From: JBHOQS01 sp042408875
GTDB taxonomy: Bacteria; Chloroflexota; UBA11872; JBHOQS01
DNA length: 64,000 bases
Assembly (NCBI GenBank): GCA_042408875.1
Contig: JBHOQS010000022.1
Span: 62,001 to 126,000, forward strand
Reading direction: 5' to 3'
Under the pieces are notes generated by a model. It was not told the origin of the DNA, searched no databases, and saw only the letters and a list, made by a program, of their open reading frames with translations. How positions within the stretch are numbered: the first letter of the stretch is position 1; each line of letters opens with the position of its first letter. A program made the translations under genes and the position numbers. Shown here piece by piece: positions 8,960 through 16,419 of the stretch.

Positions 8960-10243
8960 TCACTGGCCCCCGCGCCGCGCCGCCTGCGGAGCGTCGGTCT
9001 CGCGCGGCGAGGGGGCCTCGTGCTGTGCCGGATCTGCTGCTACACCATTGAGGAGGTGGCCGAGTTTGACCTCCTTGGTCGCCAGATAACGGGCGTTGTA
9101 CGGATTGGGCGGGATAATGATCGGCACCTGCTCGACCACGCGCAGGCCGTAGCCATCCAGCCCGATCACCTTCTTCGGATTGTTGGTCAGAAGCCGCATG
9201 CGCCTCACGCCCAGGTCGGCCAGGATCTGCGCCCCGATGCCGTAGTGCCGCAGGTCAGCCGGGAACCCCAGCCGCTCGTTGGCCTCGACGGTATCGAGCC
9301 CCTCGTCCTGGAGGGCGTAGGCGCGAATCTTGTTGTGCAGACCGATACCGCGGCCCTCGTGGCCGCGCAGGTAGACGATCACCCCGCGGCCCTCCTGGGC
9401 GATCATCTCCATGGCCTTGTGGAGCTGGCTGCCGCAGTCACAGCGCAGCGAGCCGAAGACGTCGCCGGTGAGACACTCCGAGTGCATCCGCACGAGCACG
9501 GGCTCGTCGGTGGCGACGTCCCCCAGCACGAGAGCAACATGCTGCTCGCCATTCAGCCGGTTTTCGTAACCGATAATAGTGAACTCGGCGTAGGGCGTGG
9601 GGAGCCGCGCCTCGGCCAGGCGGCGCACCAGCTTCTCGCGCCGGCGGCGGTATTCGATGAGCTGCGCTACACTGATGATCTTCAGCCCGTGCCGCTGCGC
9701 AAATGCCTCCAGCTCTGGCAGGCGGGCCATGCTGCCGTCCTCGTTCATGATCTCGCAGATCACCGCCGCTGGATAGAGCCCGGCCAGCCGCGCCAGGTCT
9801 ACCGACGCCTCCGTGTGGCCGGCGCGCACCAGCACGCCACCCTCATGCGCCCGGATCGGGAACATGTGGCCCGGCCGCACGATATCTTCCGGGCGAGTCC
9901 TAGGGTCGAGCACTGCCTTCACTGTAGCAGCGCGGTCATACGCAGAGATACCCGTGGTCACACCATGGCGCGCCTCGATAGAGACGGTGAAGGCGGTGCG
10001 GTACTTCGCTGTGTTCTCCTGTACCATCATCGGGATCTGGAGCTCGTCCAGCCGCTTGCCGATGATGGGCATGCAGATCAGGCCGCGGGCATAGCGCGCC
10101 ATGAAGTTGATCGCCTCAGGCGTGACTTTCTCCGCGGCAATGGCAAGGTCGCCCTCGTTCTCGCGGCTGGCATCGTCCACGATGATAACGAACTTCCCCT
10201 GCCGGAAGTCCTCAATCGCCTCTTCGACTGTCGCCAAGGCCAT
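8960..10243 (-). CDS. ribBA: Bifunctional DHBP synthase / GTP cyclohydrolase II
   Basis: A 427-residue fusion. Residues 1-200 form 3,4-dihydroxy-2-butanone-4-phosphate synthase (DDASRENEGDL, HGVTTGISAYDRA, GHTEASVDLARLAG). Residues 205-400 form GTP cyclohydrolase II with the zinc site SECLTGDVFGSLRCDCGSQ and RGHEGRGIGLHNK. It supplies both precursors of riboflavin. It is the last gene of ribD-ribE-ribBA; its start overlaps ribE by 32 bases. ribH (lumazine synthase), often in this operon, is absent from the window. It is controlled by the upstream FMN riboswitch. Confidence 0.96.
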   Translation of the reverse strand: MALATVEEAIEDFRQGKFVIIVDDASRENEGDLAIAAEKVTPEAINFMARYARGLICMPIIGKRLDELQIPMMVQENTAKYRTAFTVSIEARHGVTTGISAYDRAATVKAVLDPRTRPEDIVRPGHMFPIRAHEGGVLVRAGHTEASVDLARLAGLYPAAVICEIMNEDGSMARLPELEAFAQRHGLKIISVAQLIEYRRRREKLVRRLAEARLPTPYAEFTIIGYENRLNGEQHVALVLGDVATDEPVLVRMHSECLTGDVFGSLRCDCGSQLHKAMEMIAQEGRGVIVYLRGHEGRGIGLHNKIRAYALQDEGLDTVEANERLGFPADLRHYGIGAQILADLGVRRMRLLTNNPKKVIGLDGYGLRVVEQVPIIIPPNPYNARYLATKEVKLGHLLNGVAADPAQHEAPSPRETDAPQAARRGGQ

Positions 10244-10841
10244 GGATGAACCTCTCCACGTATTTCCCTAGGATATCTACTTCGATGTTCGCCAGATAGC
10301 CGGGCCGCTGGCGGGGCAGCGTGATATGCTGCTGTGTGTGCGTCACCAGGGAGACGCTAAACCACCCATCGCGGCCATTCGACGGCGGCTCGACCTGCAC
10401 CACCGTCAGGCTCACTCCATCCACCGCTACGTAGCCCTTGGGCACGATGTAGCGCAGAAGCTCGGGCGGCGTGGCGAAGCGCACGACGAGCGCCGGGCCA
10501 TCCGGGGTCATGTCGAGCACCCGCGCTGTACCGTCGATATGTCCTTGGACGAAATGGCCGCCAATGCTTCCACCAGCGCGCAGGCTCCCCTCCAGGTTCA
10601 CCGGATCGCCAGGCTGAAGCAGGCCGAGATTGGTCCGCCGGAGTGTCTCCGGCATCGTCTCGGCCAGGAACCAGCCCGGCCCCAGCGCCGCCGCAGTCAG
10701 GCAGACCCCGTTCACGGCGATACTATCGCCTACCTCAACGCCTTGTAGAACGCGCTGGGCCTCGATCACGAGTTGCGTGGCCGGCCCGCTGCGCCTGATC
10801 TCTCGAACCGTCCCGATTTCCTGAATAATGCCGGTGAACAT
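10212..10841 (-). CDS. ribE: Riboflavin synthase alpha subunit
   Basis: Dismutates two lumazine molecules into riboflavin plus the pyrimidine precursor. The 209 residues hold two lumazine-binding beta-barrel repeats; MFTGIIQEIGTV at the N-terminus, GDSIAVNGVCLTA and GGHFVQGHIDGTA are diagnostic. It is the middle gene of the minus-strand rib operon, 131 bases downstream of ribD, and overlaps ribBA. There is no good ribosome site before the ATG. Instead, three copies of a cgcagtaggca-like unit lie just upstream. Confidence 0.95.
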   Translation of the reverse strand: MFTGIIQEIGTVREIRRSGPATQLVIEAQRVLQGVEVGDSIAVNGVCLTAAALGPGWFLAETMPETLRRTNLGLLQPGDPVNLEGSLRAGGSIGGHFVQGHIDGTARVLDMTPDGPALVVRFATPPELLRYIVPKGYVAVDGVSLTVVQVEPPSNGRDGWFSVSLVTHTQQHITLPRQRPGYLANIEVDILGKYVERFIHGLGDSRRGD

Positions 10842-10849
10842 GGCGTCGC

Positions 10850-10905
10850 GTACTGCCTACTGCGTATTTGCCTACTGCCTACTGCGTGTTGCGTGATACG
10901 TAAGC
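10850..10905. repeat. Short direct repeats between ribD and ribE
   Basis: On the plus strand, gcctactgcgt-like units repeat about three times (tactgcctactgcgtatttgcctactgcctactgcgt). On the rib transcript they read as repeats of acgcagtaggca. The unit contains AGTAGG, a possible weak ribosome-binding element for ribE, which lacks another one. Confidence 0.5.
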
Positions 10906-10972
10906 CCTACTACACCACCCCGTCAAGAAGGCTGCCTGGCTGCCCAATGAGACAGGGCGGTGGCCCTGCCGA

Positions 10973-12085
10973 TTACGCAGTACGCCGTGCTGGAGATGCT
11001 TCGATTAATAGGTCATCTCCGATGCGCTCGACGCGGTCGATAGATGTGGCCAGCGCGTCGGCCATGCGCGCCACGCCGGCCCCGCCAATAGGTGAGGGGG
11101 CGCAGGCGCCGCCGATGATCTTGGGCGCCACAAAGACCAGCAACCGGTCCACCAGCCGGTGCTCCAACAGCGCGGCCACGAGCGTGCCACCGGCCTCGAC
11201 CAGCACGTTCAGCACGCCGCGACGGCCAAGCTCCTGCATCAGGGCGGTGAGATCCACCCGGCCGCCTTGGGCCGGTAGGGCGAGCACCTCCGCAGGGGTG
11301 CCGGCCAGCGTCTGCCGTAGGCAGGGCGCCGCGTCTTCCGTCGTTGCGACGACCGTGCGAGCGGCGTGCTCATCCCGCAGCAGGCGCGCTGTGGCAGGCA
11401 GACGCCCCCGGCTGTCCACAACGACACGCAGCGGCTGGTGGGGCGGCCCGGGTCGGCGCGCCTCAGCCGGCAGCCGTACTGTGAGCTGTGGATCGTCGGC
11501 GAGCACCGTGCCGATGCCGGTAAGAATGACATCGGCGCGCTCGCGCAGGCGGTGTACCAGCGTGCGGCTGGCCTCGCTGCTGATCCAGCGCGAATCGCCG
11601 CGCGGTGTCGCACTCTTACCGTCCAGGGTCATGGCATACTTGACGGTCACGAAGGGCAGGCCAGTACGCACGTGCTTAAAGAAGCCCTGGTTCAGGCGCG
11701 CTGCCTCCTCGGCGTGCTCGCCTACGTAGACGGCAATACCCGCCCGCCGCAGCGCTTCGGCCCCGCGGCCGTTTACCTGTGGGTTTGGGTCCAGAATGGC
11801 TGCGTGGACTTCGCGCACGCCGGCTGCGATGAGCGCATCCGTGCACGGTGGCGTGCGCCCGTGATGGCAGCAGGGCTCCAGGCTGACGTAGAGCGTCGCT
11901 CCGTGCGCCTGCTCGCCGGCCTGGCGCAGCGCCATGATCTCGGCATGGGCCCCGCCAGGGGGCTGGGTATAGCCCTCGCCAACGATAATCCCGTCGCGTA
12001 CCAGCACAGCGCCGACAGCAGGATTCGGACTGCACCGGCCCAGCGCCAGGTCTGCCAGCTCAAGGGCACGCATCACGTAGTCCAC
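10973..12085 (-). CDS. ribD: Bifunctional riboflavin deaminase/reductase RibD
   Basis: Catalyses the deaminase and reductase steps after GTP cyclohydrolase II. Of the 370 residues, the N-terminal CMP/dCMP-deaminase domain has the zinc site HAEIMAL plus PCCHHGRTPPC (about residues 48-84). The C-terminal reductase domain begins at FVTVKYAMTLDGK and contains VLVEAGGTL. It is the first gene of the rib operon. The start is GTG, 8-10 bases after AAGGGGC; an ATG four codons in (12073) is an alternative. The FMN riboswitch begins about 200 bases upstream. Confidence 0.95.
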   Translation of the reverse strand: MDYVMRALELADLALGRCSPNPAVGAVLVRDGIIVGEGYTQPPGGAHAEIMALRQAGEQAHGATLYVSLEPCCHHGRTPPCTDALIAAGVREVHAAILDPNPQVNGRGAEALRRAGIAVYVGEHAEEAARLNQGFFKHVRTGLPFVTVKYAMTLDGKSATPRGDSRWISSEASRTLVHRLRERADVILTGIGTVLADDPQLTVRLPAEARRPGPPHQPLRVVVDSRGRLPATARLLRDEHAARTVVATTEDAAPCLRQTLAGTPAEVLALPAQGGRVDLTALMQELGRRGVLNVLVEAGGTLVAALLEHRLVDRLLVFVAPKIIGGACAPSPIGGAGVARMADALATSIDRVERIGDDLLIEASPARRTA

Positions 12086-12286
12086 GTGGCAGAGCCCCTT
12101 GCCTCAGCGTGTCAGGTCTCCCTTCCCGCGGGAGAGCGGGTATAGCGTAGAGCGGGCAGCGCATCCAGCGAGGGGCACGGGTCGGCGGGGGAGGCGCGAA
12201 GCGGACCAGCACACGGCGAACGCGCCGGAACCAGCCGGCGAGCCGGTGCTGTGTGGCACGGCAGCGTGGCACAACCGCCTCGGCGT

Positions 12287-12470
12287 GGCCTTCTCCCATC
12301 CGGACTATACCGTCGGCTCTGGAAACACTCCAGATCCACCGGCGGCGCTACCGCAGCACCGCCGGGTCGCGGGCTCTACCGCCGATCGGGAATTGGCAGC
12401 GACTACGCCCAGGACCGGATCCCCGGCCCGGCGCACCGCCACTGCCTCACCCTGCCCCGAAGGCTGCCTT
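12287..12470 (-). ncRNA. FMN riboswitch (RFN element)
   Basis: Read on the minus strand, the conserved blocks appear in order: CTTCGGGGCAGGGTGA, then AATTCCCGATCGGCGGTA, AGCCCGCGA, GGATCTGG...CCAGAGCCGAC, and GGTATAGTCCGGATGGGAGAAGG. This is the FMN aptamer. Unlike the usual compact P2, about 50 bases forming an extra hairpin (ggcagtggc...gtcgctgcc) are inserted after GGGTGA. It sits just downstream of a promoter and about 200 bases before ribD. No U-rich terminator is visible in the space to ribD, so control may be translational or may use another mechanism. Confidence 0.95.
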
Positions 12471-12485
12471 AGGCTTTCTGTGGCA

Positions 12486-12515
12486 AGTGTATCATGGGGC
12501 CGAAAGCTGAGGCAA
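12486..12515 (-). promoter_or_regulatory. Promoter of the rib operon
   Basis: On the minus strand: TTGCCT (12510-12515), an 18-base spacer, TACACT (12486-12491) preceded by TGA as an extended -10. The predicted start at about 12479 is immediately upstream of the riboswitch aptamer, which supports the call. Confidence 0.65.
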
Positions 12516-12635
12516 CGGCCCTGACAGGCGTCGCCACGCGTCCTCATGCCCCACCAGGTGCGTGGCCTGCGCCGGACGGGCGTGCCAAGAGGCTGGTCGT
12601 CTGTCCCCCTACATCCCCCTCGCCGAAGCAGTACC

Positions 12636-12666
12636 TTGCATCCGCGCGCGGTAGGTGTGCTACAAT
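12636..12666 (+). promoter_or_regulatory. Promoter of the fmdB-like gene
   Basis: TTGCAT (12636-12641), a 19-base spacer, and TACAAT (12661-12666) with an extended TG one base upstream. It is divergent from the rib promoter and about 80 bases before the FmdB start. The spacer is slightly long. Confidence 0.5.
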
Positions 12667-12745
12667 TGCCCTAGTACGCCGGGGCTGTGCAGTCCCGGCG
12701 TGCCACTTGCTGTGATGTCGGTTGCGTTCAGAGGGGGAAAGAGGG

Positions 12746-13024
12746 ATGCCGACGTACGAGTACGAGTGTCGCGAATGCTCCGTGCGCTTTGAGCGGATGC
12801 AGCGCTTTAGCGATGAGCCGGTCAAGACTTGCCCGGAGTGTGGCGGACCCGTGCGCCGCGTCTTCCATCCCGTGGGGATCGTGTTCAAGGGATCGGGCTG
12901 GTATATTACTGACAGCCGCAAGTCTGATTCATCGCGCAGCGACTCTGGCGAGAAGAAGGACTCCTTGGAGAGCAAGGAGAGCGATACGTCGGAGAAGAAG
13001 TCTACTGCTGCGGCCAGCGTGTAG
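12746..13024 (+). CDS. FmdB-family zinc-ribbon protein
   Basis: A 92-residue protein starting MPTYEYECRECS, the FmdB signature, with two CxxC pairs (CREC and CPEC) forming a zinc ribbon in the first 45 residues. The C-terminal half is a low-complexity Ser/Lys/Glu/Asp tail. The family is proposed to be regulatory; its actual role is unknown. The chosen start follows GAGGGGGAAAGAGGG and matches the family N-terminus; an in-frame upstream ATG at 12722 is unlikely. A strong terminator follows. Confidence 0.88.
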   Translation: MPTYEYECRECSVRFERMQRFSDEPVKTCPECGGPVRRVFHPVGIVFKGSGWYITDSRKSDSSRSDSGEKKDSLESKESDTSEKKSTAAASV

Positions 13025-13059
13025 GACGCGCCGAGCAGCGTACTTGCTGGAGTGCATGG

Positions 13060-13092
13060 AAGGCGCCGTAAGCTTACGGCGCCTTCTTGTTT
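13060..13092 (+). terminator. Rho-independent terminator after the fmdB-like gene
   Basis: Perfect palindrome aaggcgccgtaa/ttacggcgcctt followed by cttgttt. It separates the fmdB-like gene from dtd. Confidence 0.85.
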
Positions 13093-13165
13093 GGCCGTCC
13101 CAGAAGGGCCGGCCAGGACGCGCTCTTTGCTGCTGTGCCGGATAGATCGGTCGGGAGGTACCTTT

Positions 13166-13639
13166 GTGCGTGCTGTGGTGCAGCGAGTTCGTGAGGCGAG
13201 CGTAAGCGTCGATGGCGAGGTCCTCGGCCGCATCGGCGCAGGCTTACTTATCCTGGTTGGGGCACGCAACGAAGATACCGAGAAAGACGCCGACTGGCTG
13301 GCGGACAAGCTGGCCCACCTACGCATCTTCGAAGATGAGGACGGGCGGATGAACCGGTCGGCGTTGGAGTTGGGCCTGCCAGCGCTGGTCGTCTCACAGT
13401 TCACGGTCTACGGGGATTGTCGCCGTGGCCGCCGCCCCGACTTCACCGCGGCCGCTCCGCCGCAGCAGGCGGAACCACTGATCGATCGCCTGGTCGAGCG
13501 CCTGCGTGCCCTGGGGCTCGGGGTACAGACCGGGCGGTTTCGTGCCCATATGCTTGTCTCGCTGGTCAACGACGGGCCGGTGACGCTCATCGTTGACTCC
13601 CCACTGCCCGGCACCTCGCGGCGCCACCACGAGGTCTAA
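13166..13639 (+). CDS. dtd: D-aminoacyl-tRNA deacylase
   Basis: Removes D-amino acids (and glycine mischarged on tRNA-Ala) from tRNA. The 157 residues start MRAVVQRVREASVSVDG. They contain both active-site signatures, SQFT at 77-80 and the cross-subunit NDGPVT at 135-140; the enzyme is a dimer with shared active sites. The start is GTG, 8 bases after GGGAGGT. The longer open frame upstream would add about 38 unrelated residues. It lies after the terminator of the previous gene, so it has its own start signal. Confidence 0.93.
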   Translation: MRAVVQRVREASVSVDGEVLGRIGAGLLILVGARNEDTEKDADWLADKLAHLRIFEDEDGRMNRSALELGLPALVVSQFTVYGDCRRGRRPDFTAAAPPQQAEPLIDRLVERLRALGLGVQTGRFRAHMLVSLVNDGPVTLIVDSPLPGTSRRHHEV

Positions 13640-13724
13640 TGCCGGGTGCGTGCTAGGTGTCGCTGTACTGGCTTCGCTGTATGCTGGCAAACAAGGTAGA
13701 ATACGCGCGCCGGTCTTTCGGCGT

Positions 13725-13758
13725 GCAGTTGCCATAACTTGAAGTTGCCATACTGAGA
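13725..13758 (+). repeat. Tandem duplication in the hisZ leader
   Basis: cagttgccataacttga is followed by agttgccatactgag, two near-copies of a 15-16 base unit just upstream of the histidine genes. A TAGAAT at 13697-13702 could be a -10 box with a weak TTCGCT 18 bases away. Confidence 0.45.
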
Positions 13759-13769
13759 GTGGCGCGGCA

Positions 13770-15359
13770 GTGGTAGAGAGGCAGCCCCTTGTCGAGCGGG
13801 TGCGCGGCACGCTGGATGTGTCGCCAGAGGAGAGCGCTGCGCTGGAGGAGATCCAGGGCCGCCTGGCGCGCACCTTCGAGCGGTATGGGTACCGCCGCGT
13901 GGCGCTGCCGGTGCTGGAGCACGCGGACCTGTACCTGCGCAAATCCGGGCCCGACATCGTTTCGAAGCTGTACAGCTTCGAGGACCGCGGCGGGCGGCTG
14001 GTGGCGCTGCGGCCGGAGCTGACGGCGTCGGCCGTGCGGGCGTTCCTGGCCCAGGGCGCGGCGCTGCCGCTGCCGGTGCGATGGTACATGAGCGGCCCGG
14101 CCTTCCGCTACGAAAAGCCCCAGCGTGGCCGGTACCGCCAATTCACCATGATGGGCATTGAGCTCCTGGGGGCACCTCCGCCGCTAGCGGACGCCGAGGT
14201 GATCGCCCTGGCCGCGCGCGCCGCCGACGATCTTGGCCTGCGTGGCTATCGCATCGTTATCGGCCATATCGGCATCTTACTGGAGCTCTTCGCTGGCCTC
14301 GAGGTGAGCGCGCGCATCCAGCATCTCTTGCTGGAGAGCCTCGAAGACCTTACCAAGCCCCATCGGGGCATGCCGTTCGTGCGCGCCCGCTTCGCCCGGC
14401 TTCTCGATCCTCCTACCGAGAAAGAGGCAGGCCAAGATGCTGAGGTGCCGGTGCCTGCCCTGGAGCAGCCGCTCGAGCCGGCTGCGGCGCATGCGCTGGC
14501 CCGGCAGCTCCTTCAGCGCCTGCGCGGCGGGGTCGCTGCGACAGACGTCGGCGGCCGCGACCAGGATGGCATCGTGCGCCGGCTGCTGCGGAAGCTCGGC
14601 GGTGCGGACAGCCGAGCGCGCATCGAGCGCGCCCTCGCGTTCATTGAAGAGCTCAGCCGGCTGGAAGGATCGCCGCAGAGCATCCTGCCCGAGTTCAGCC
14701 GGTTCCTCGCGCGGCACGGGCTCTCCCAGCGCACGCACCGCGAGCTAGAGGAGCTGTGCGCCCGGCTGGAAGATTTCGGCGTCCACGGTGAGCGCGTGGC
14801 GCTGGACCTGAGCCTGGGCCGTGGCTTGCAATATTACACCGGCGTTGTCTTTGAATTGTACTACCATGGCCTGGGAGCCGAGCAGCAGATCTGCGGCGGT
14901 GGACGTTATGATGGCCTGGCGCAGGCGCTCGGCGCGCCGGGGCCGCTGCCGGCCCTGGGCTTCTCCTTCGGCGTTGAGCGGCTCAAGCTCGCCCTCGATC
15001 TGGAGCAGCATGCCTGGCCGACGCCTGTAGTGCCCGATCTCCTGCTTGTGCCACTGCCAGGCGCAGAAGGCTATGCTATCCGCACTGCCGAGCGGCTGCG
15101 CCGGGAGGGAATCTGTGTGGAGCTGGAGGTGCGCGGCCGTGCTGTGCGCGCGGCCGTGGACTACGCCCGGCGCAGCCGTATCCCTTGGGTGGCCGTGGCT
15201 GGACCCGACGAGGCTGCCACCGGCCGGCTCAGCCTGCGGCGCACTGAGACTGGCGAGCCGGCGCGGGCGTATACCCTCGCAGAGGTGCACGTTCTCCTGC
15301 GGGCTGGAGCGTCAGAGCTTGACGGAACTCGTGTGTCTCAGGGAGGGGCGGGGTCATAG
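13770..15359 (+). CDS. hisZ: HisRS-like protein (HisZ or divergent HisRS) at the his locus
   Basis: A 529-residue class II synthetase-like protein. It has motif 2 (FRYEKPQRGRYRQF, about residues 112-125), RGLQYYTGVVFE (HisRS normally RGLDYYTG), motif 3 GGGRYDGL, and an anticodon-binding-like C-terminal domain. It is longer than either HisZ (about 400) or HisRS (about 420) because of an insertion around residues 195-330. It sits directly upstream of hisG-hisD-hisB, which favours the HisZ regulatory subunit. However, the adjacent HisG is the long form, which normally needs no HisZ. The GTG start has a weak ribosome site. Confidence 0.65.
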   Translation: MVERQPLVERVRGTLDVSPEESAALEEIQGRLARTFERYGYRRVALPVLEHADLYLRKSGPDIVSKLYSFEDRGGRLVALRPELTASAVRAFLAQGAALPLPVRWYMSGPAFRYEKPQRGRYRQFTMMGIELLGAPPPLADAEVIALAARAADDLGLRGYRIVIGHIGILLELFAGLEVSARIQHLLLESLEDLTKPHRGMPFVRARFARLLDPPTEKEAGQDAEVPVPALEQPLEPAAAHALARQLLQRLRGGVAATDVGGRDQDGIVRRLLRKLGGADSRARIERALAFIEELSRLEGSPQSILPEFSRFLARHGLSQRTHRELEELCARLEDFGVHGERVALDLSLGRGLQYYTGVVFELYYHGLGAEQQICGGGRYDGLAQALGAPGPLPALGFSFGVERLKLALDLEQHAWPTPVVPDLLLVPLPGAEGYAIRTAERLRREGICVELEVRGRAVRAAVDYARRSRIPWVAVAGPDEAATGRLSLRRTETGEPARAYTLAEVHVLLRAGASELDGTRVSQGGAGS

Positions 15360-15380
15360 CGGCGCAGAGTCGTAGAGGCA

Positions 15381-16409
15381 ATGACGAGCGTGCTTCGCTT
15401 TGGTGTCCCGAGCAAAGGGCGGATGGAACAGCCGACGCTGGATTTCCTGGCATCGTGCGGCCTGGCGATCGCCCGACCTAACCCGCGGCAGTATCAGGCC
15501 CGCATGGCCGGCCAGCCCGGCGTCACGGTGTTGTTCCAGCGCATGCACGATCTCATCCGCCAGGTCGCAGAAGGGCGGGTCGATCTGGCGGCGGTCGGCT
15601 ACGATTACGTGCTGGAGCAGGACCCGGAGCTGCGTGATCTGGTCGTCGTCCACCCTGACCTCGGCTACGGGCGGGCCGAGGTCGTCGTGGCGGTGCCTGA
15701 GGCCTGGGTCGATGTCAGCACCATCGACGACCTGGCCGACGTGGCGCTCGAGCTGCGCGAGGTCGGGCGTACGCTGCGTGTGGCCACGAGCTACCCGAAC
15801 CTGGCGCGACGCTTCCTCGACGAGCACGGCATCATGCACTTCACGCTGCACGTCGCCGATGGTGCTCTGGAAGCGGCGCCGAGCCTGGGCTATGCCGATA
15901 TCATTATCGATCTCACCGAGACGGGGACCAGCCTGCGCGAAAATCGCCTGAAGTGCCTGGACGATGGCCGTCTGCTGAAGACGCAGGCCTGCCTGATCGG
16001 CAACCGCCGCGCTCTTACCTCAGACCTGCAGAAGCGGGAGGCTACCCGTCGCATCCTGGAACTGATCGAGGCTCGCCTGCGCGCCCAGGAGTTCGTCTCG
16101 CTCACCGCAAACATGCGCGGCCGTTGCGAGGAAGAGATCGCCCGGCATGTCATCTCGCACCCGGCCACCGCCGGGTTGGCCGGGCCAACCATCGCTCGCG
16201 TCTACGCCAAGAGCGGTGAGGAGCCGGATGGCCTGCGCTGGTACTCTGTGACCGTCGTCGTTCGTCACGACCTCGCCCTTGAGGCGGTCGAGCACTTCCG
16301 ACGCATGGGCGGGTCCGGTATCACGGTGTCGCCTGCCCGCTACGTCTTCGAGGACCGTTGTGAGGCGTTCGCGCGGCTGCTCGAAGAGCTAGGCGTGCAG
16401 CACCGCTAG
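15381..16409 (+). CDS. hisG: ATP phosphoribosyltransferase, long form
   Basis: First committed step of histidine synthesis: ATP plus PRPP gives phosphoribosyl-ATP. The 342 residues comprise the two periplasmic-binding-like catalytic lobes (FGVPSKGRM at the N-terminus, ADIIIDLTETGTSLREN around 171-187) and a C-terminal ACT-like domain of about 90 residues that gives histidine feedback control in long-form HisG. It is longer than the E. coli enzyme (about 300). It starts 21 bases after the HisRS-like gene and is followed by hisD after 10 bases, within one operon. Confidence 0.92.
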   Translation: MTSVLRFGVPSKGRMEQPTLDFLASCGLAIARPNPRQYQARMAGQPGVTVLFQRMHDLIRQVAEGRVDLAAVGYDYVLEQDPELRDLVVVHPDLGYGRAEVVVAVPEAWVDVSTIDDLADVALELREVGRTLRVATSYPNLARRFLDEHGIMHFTLHVADGALEAAPSLGYADIIIDLTETGTSLRENRLKCLDDGRLLKTQACLIGNRRALTSDLQKREATRRILELIEARLRAQEFVSLTANMRGRCEEEIARHVISHPATAGLAGPTIARVYAKSGEEPDGLRWYSVTVVVRHDLALEAVEHFRRMGGSGITVSPARYVFEDRCEAFARLLEELGVQHR

Positions 16410-16419
16410 GAGCACGAGC

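Noticed and set aside
7575..8963. Long minus-strand open frame opposite the solute-binding protein
   Set aside because: Arg/Ala-rich sequence without motifs; the plus-strand gene has a signal peptide, lipobox and family blocks.
9020..10249. Long plus-strand open frame opposite ribBA
   Set aside because: Antisense shadow; the ribBA catalytic motifs on the minus strand are clear.
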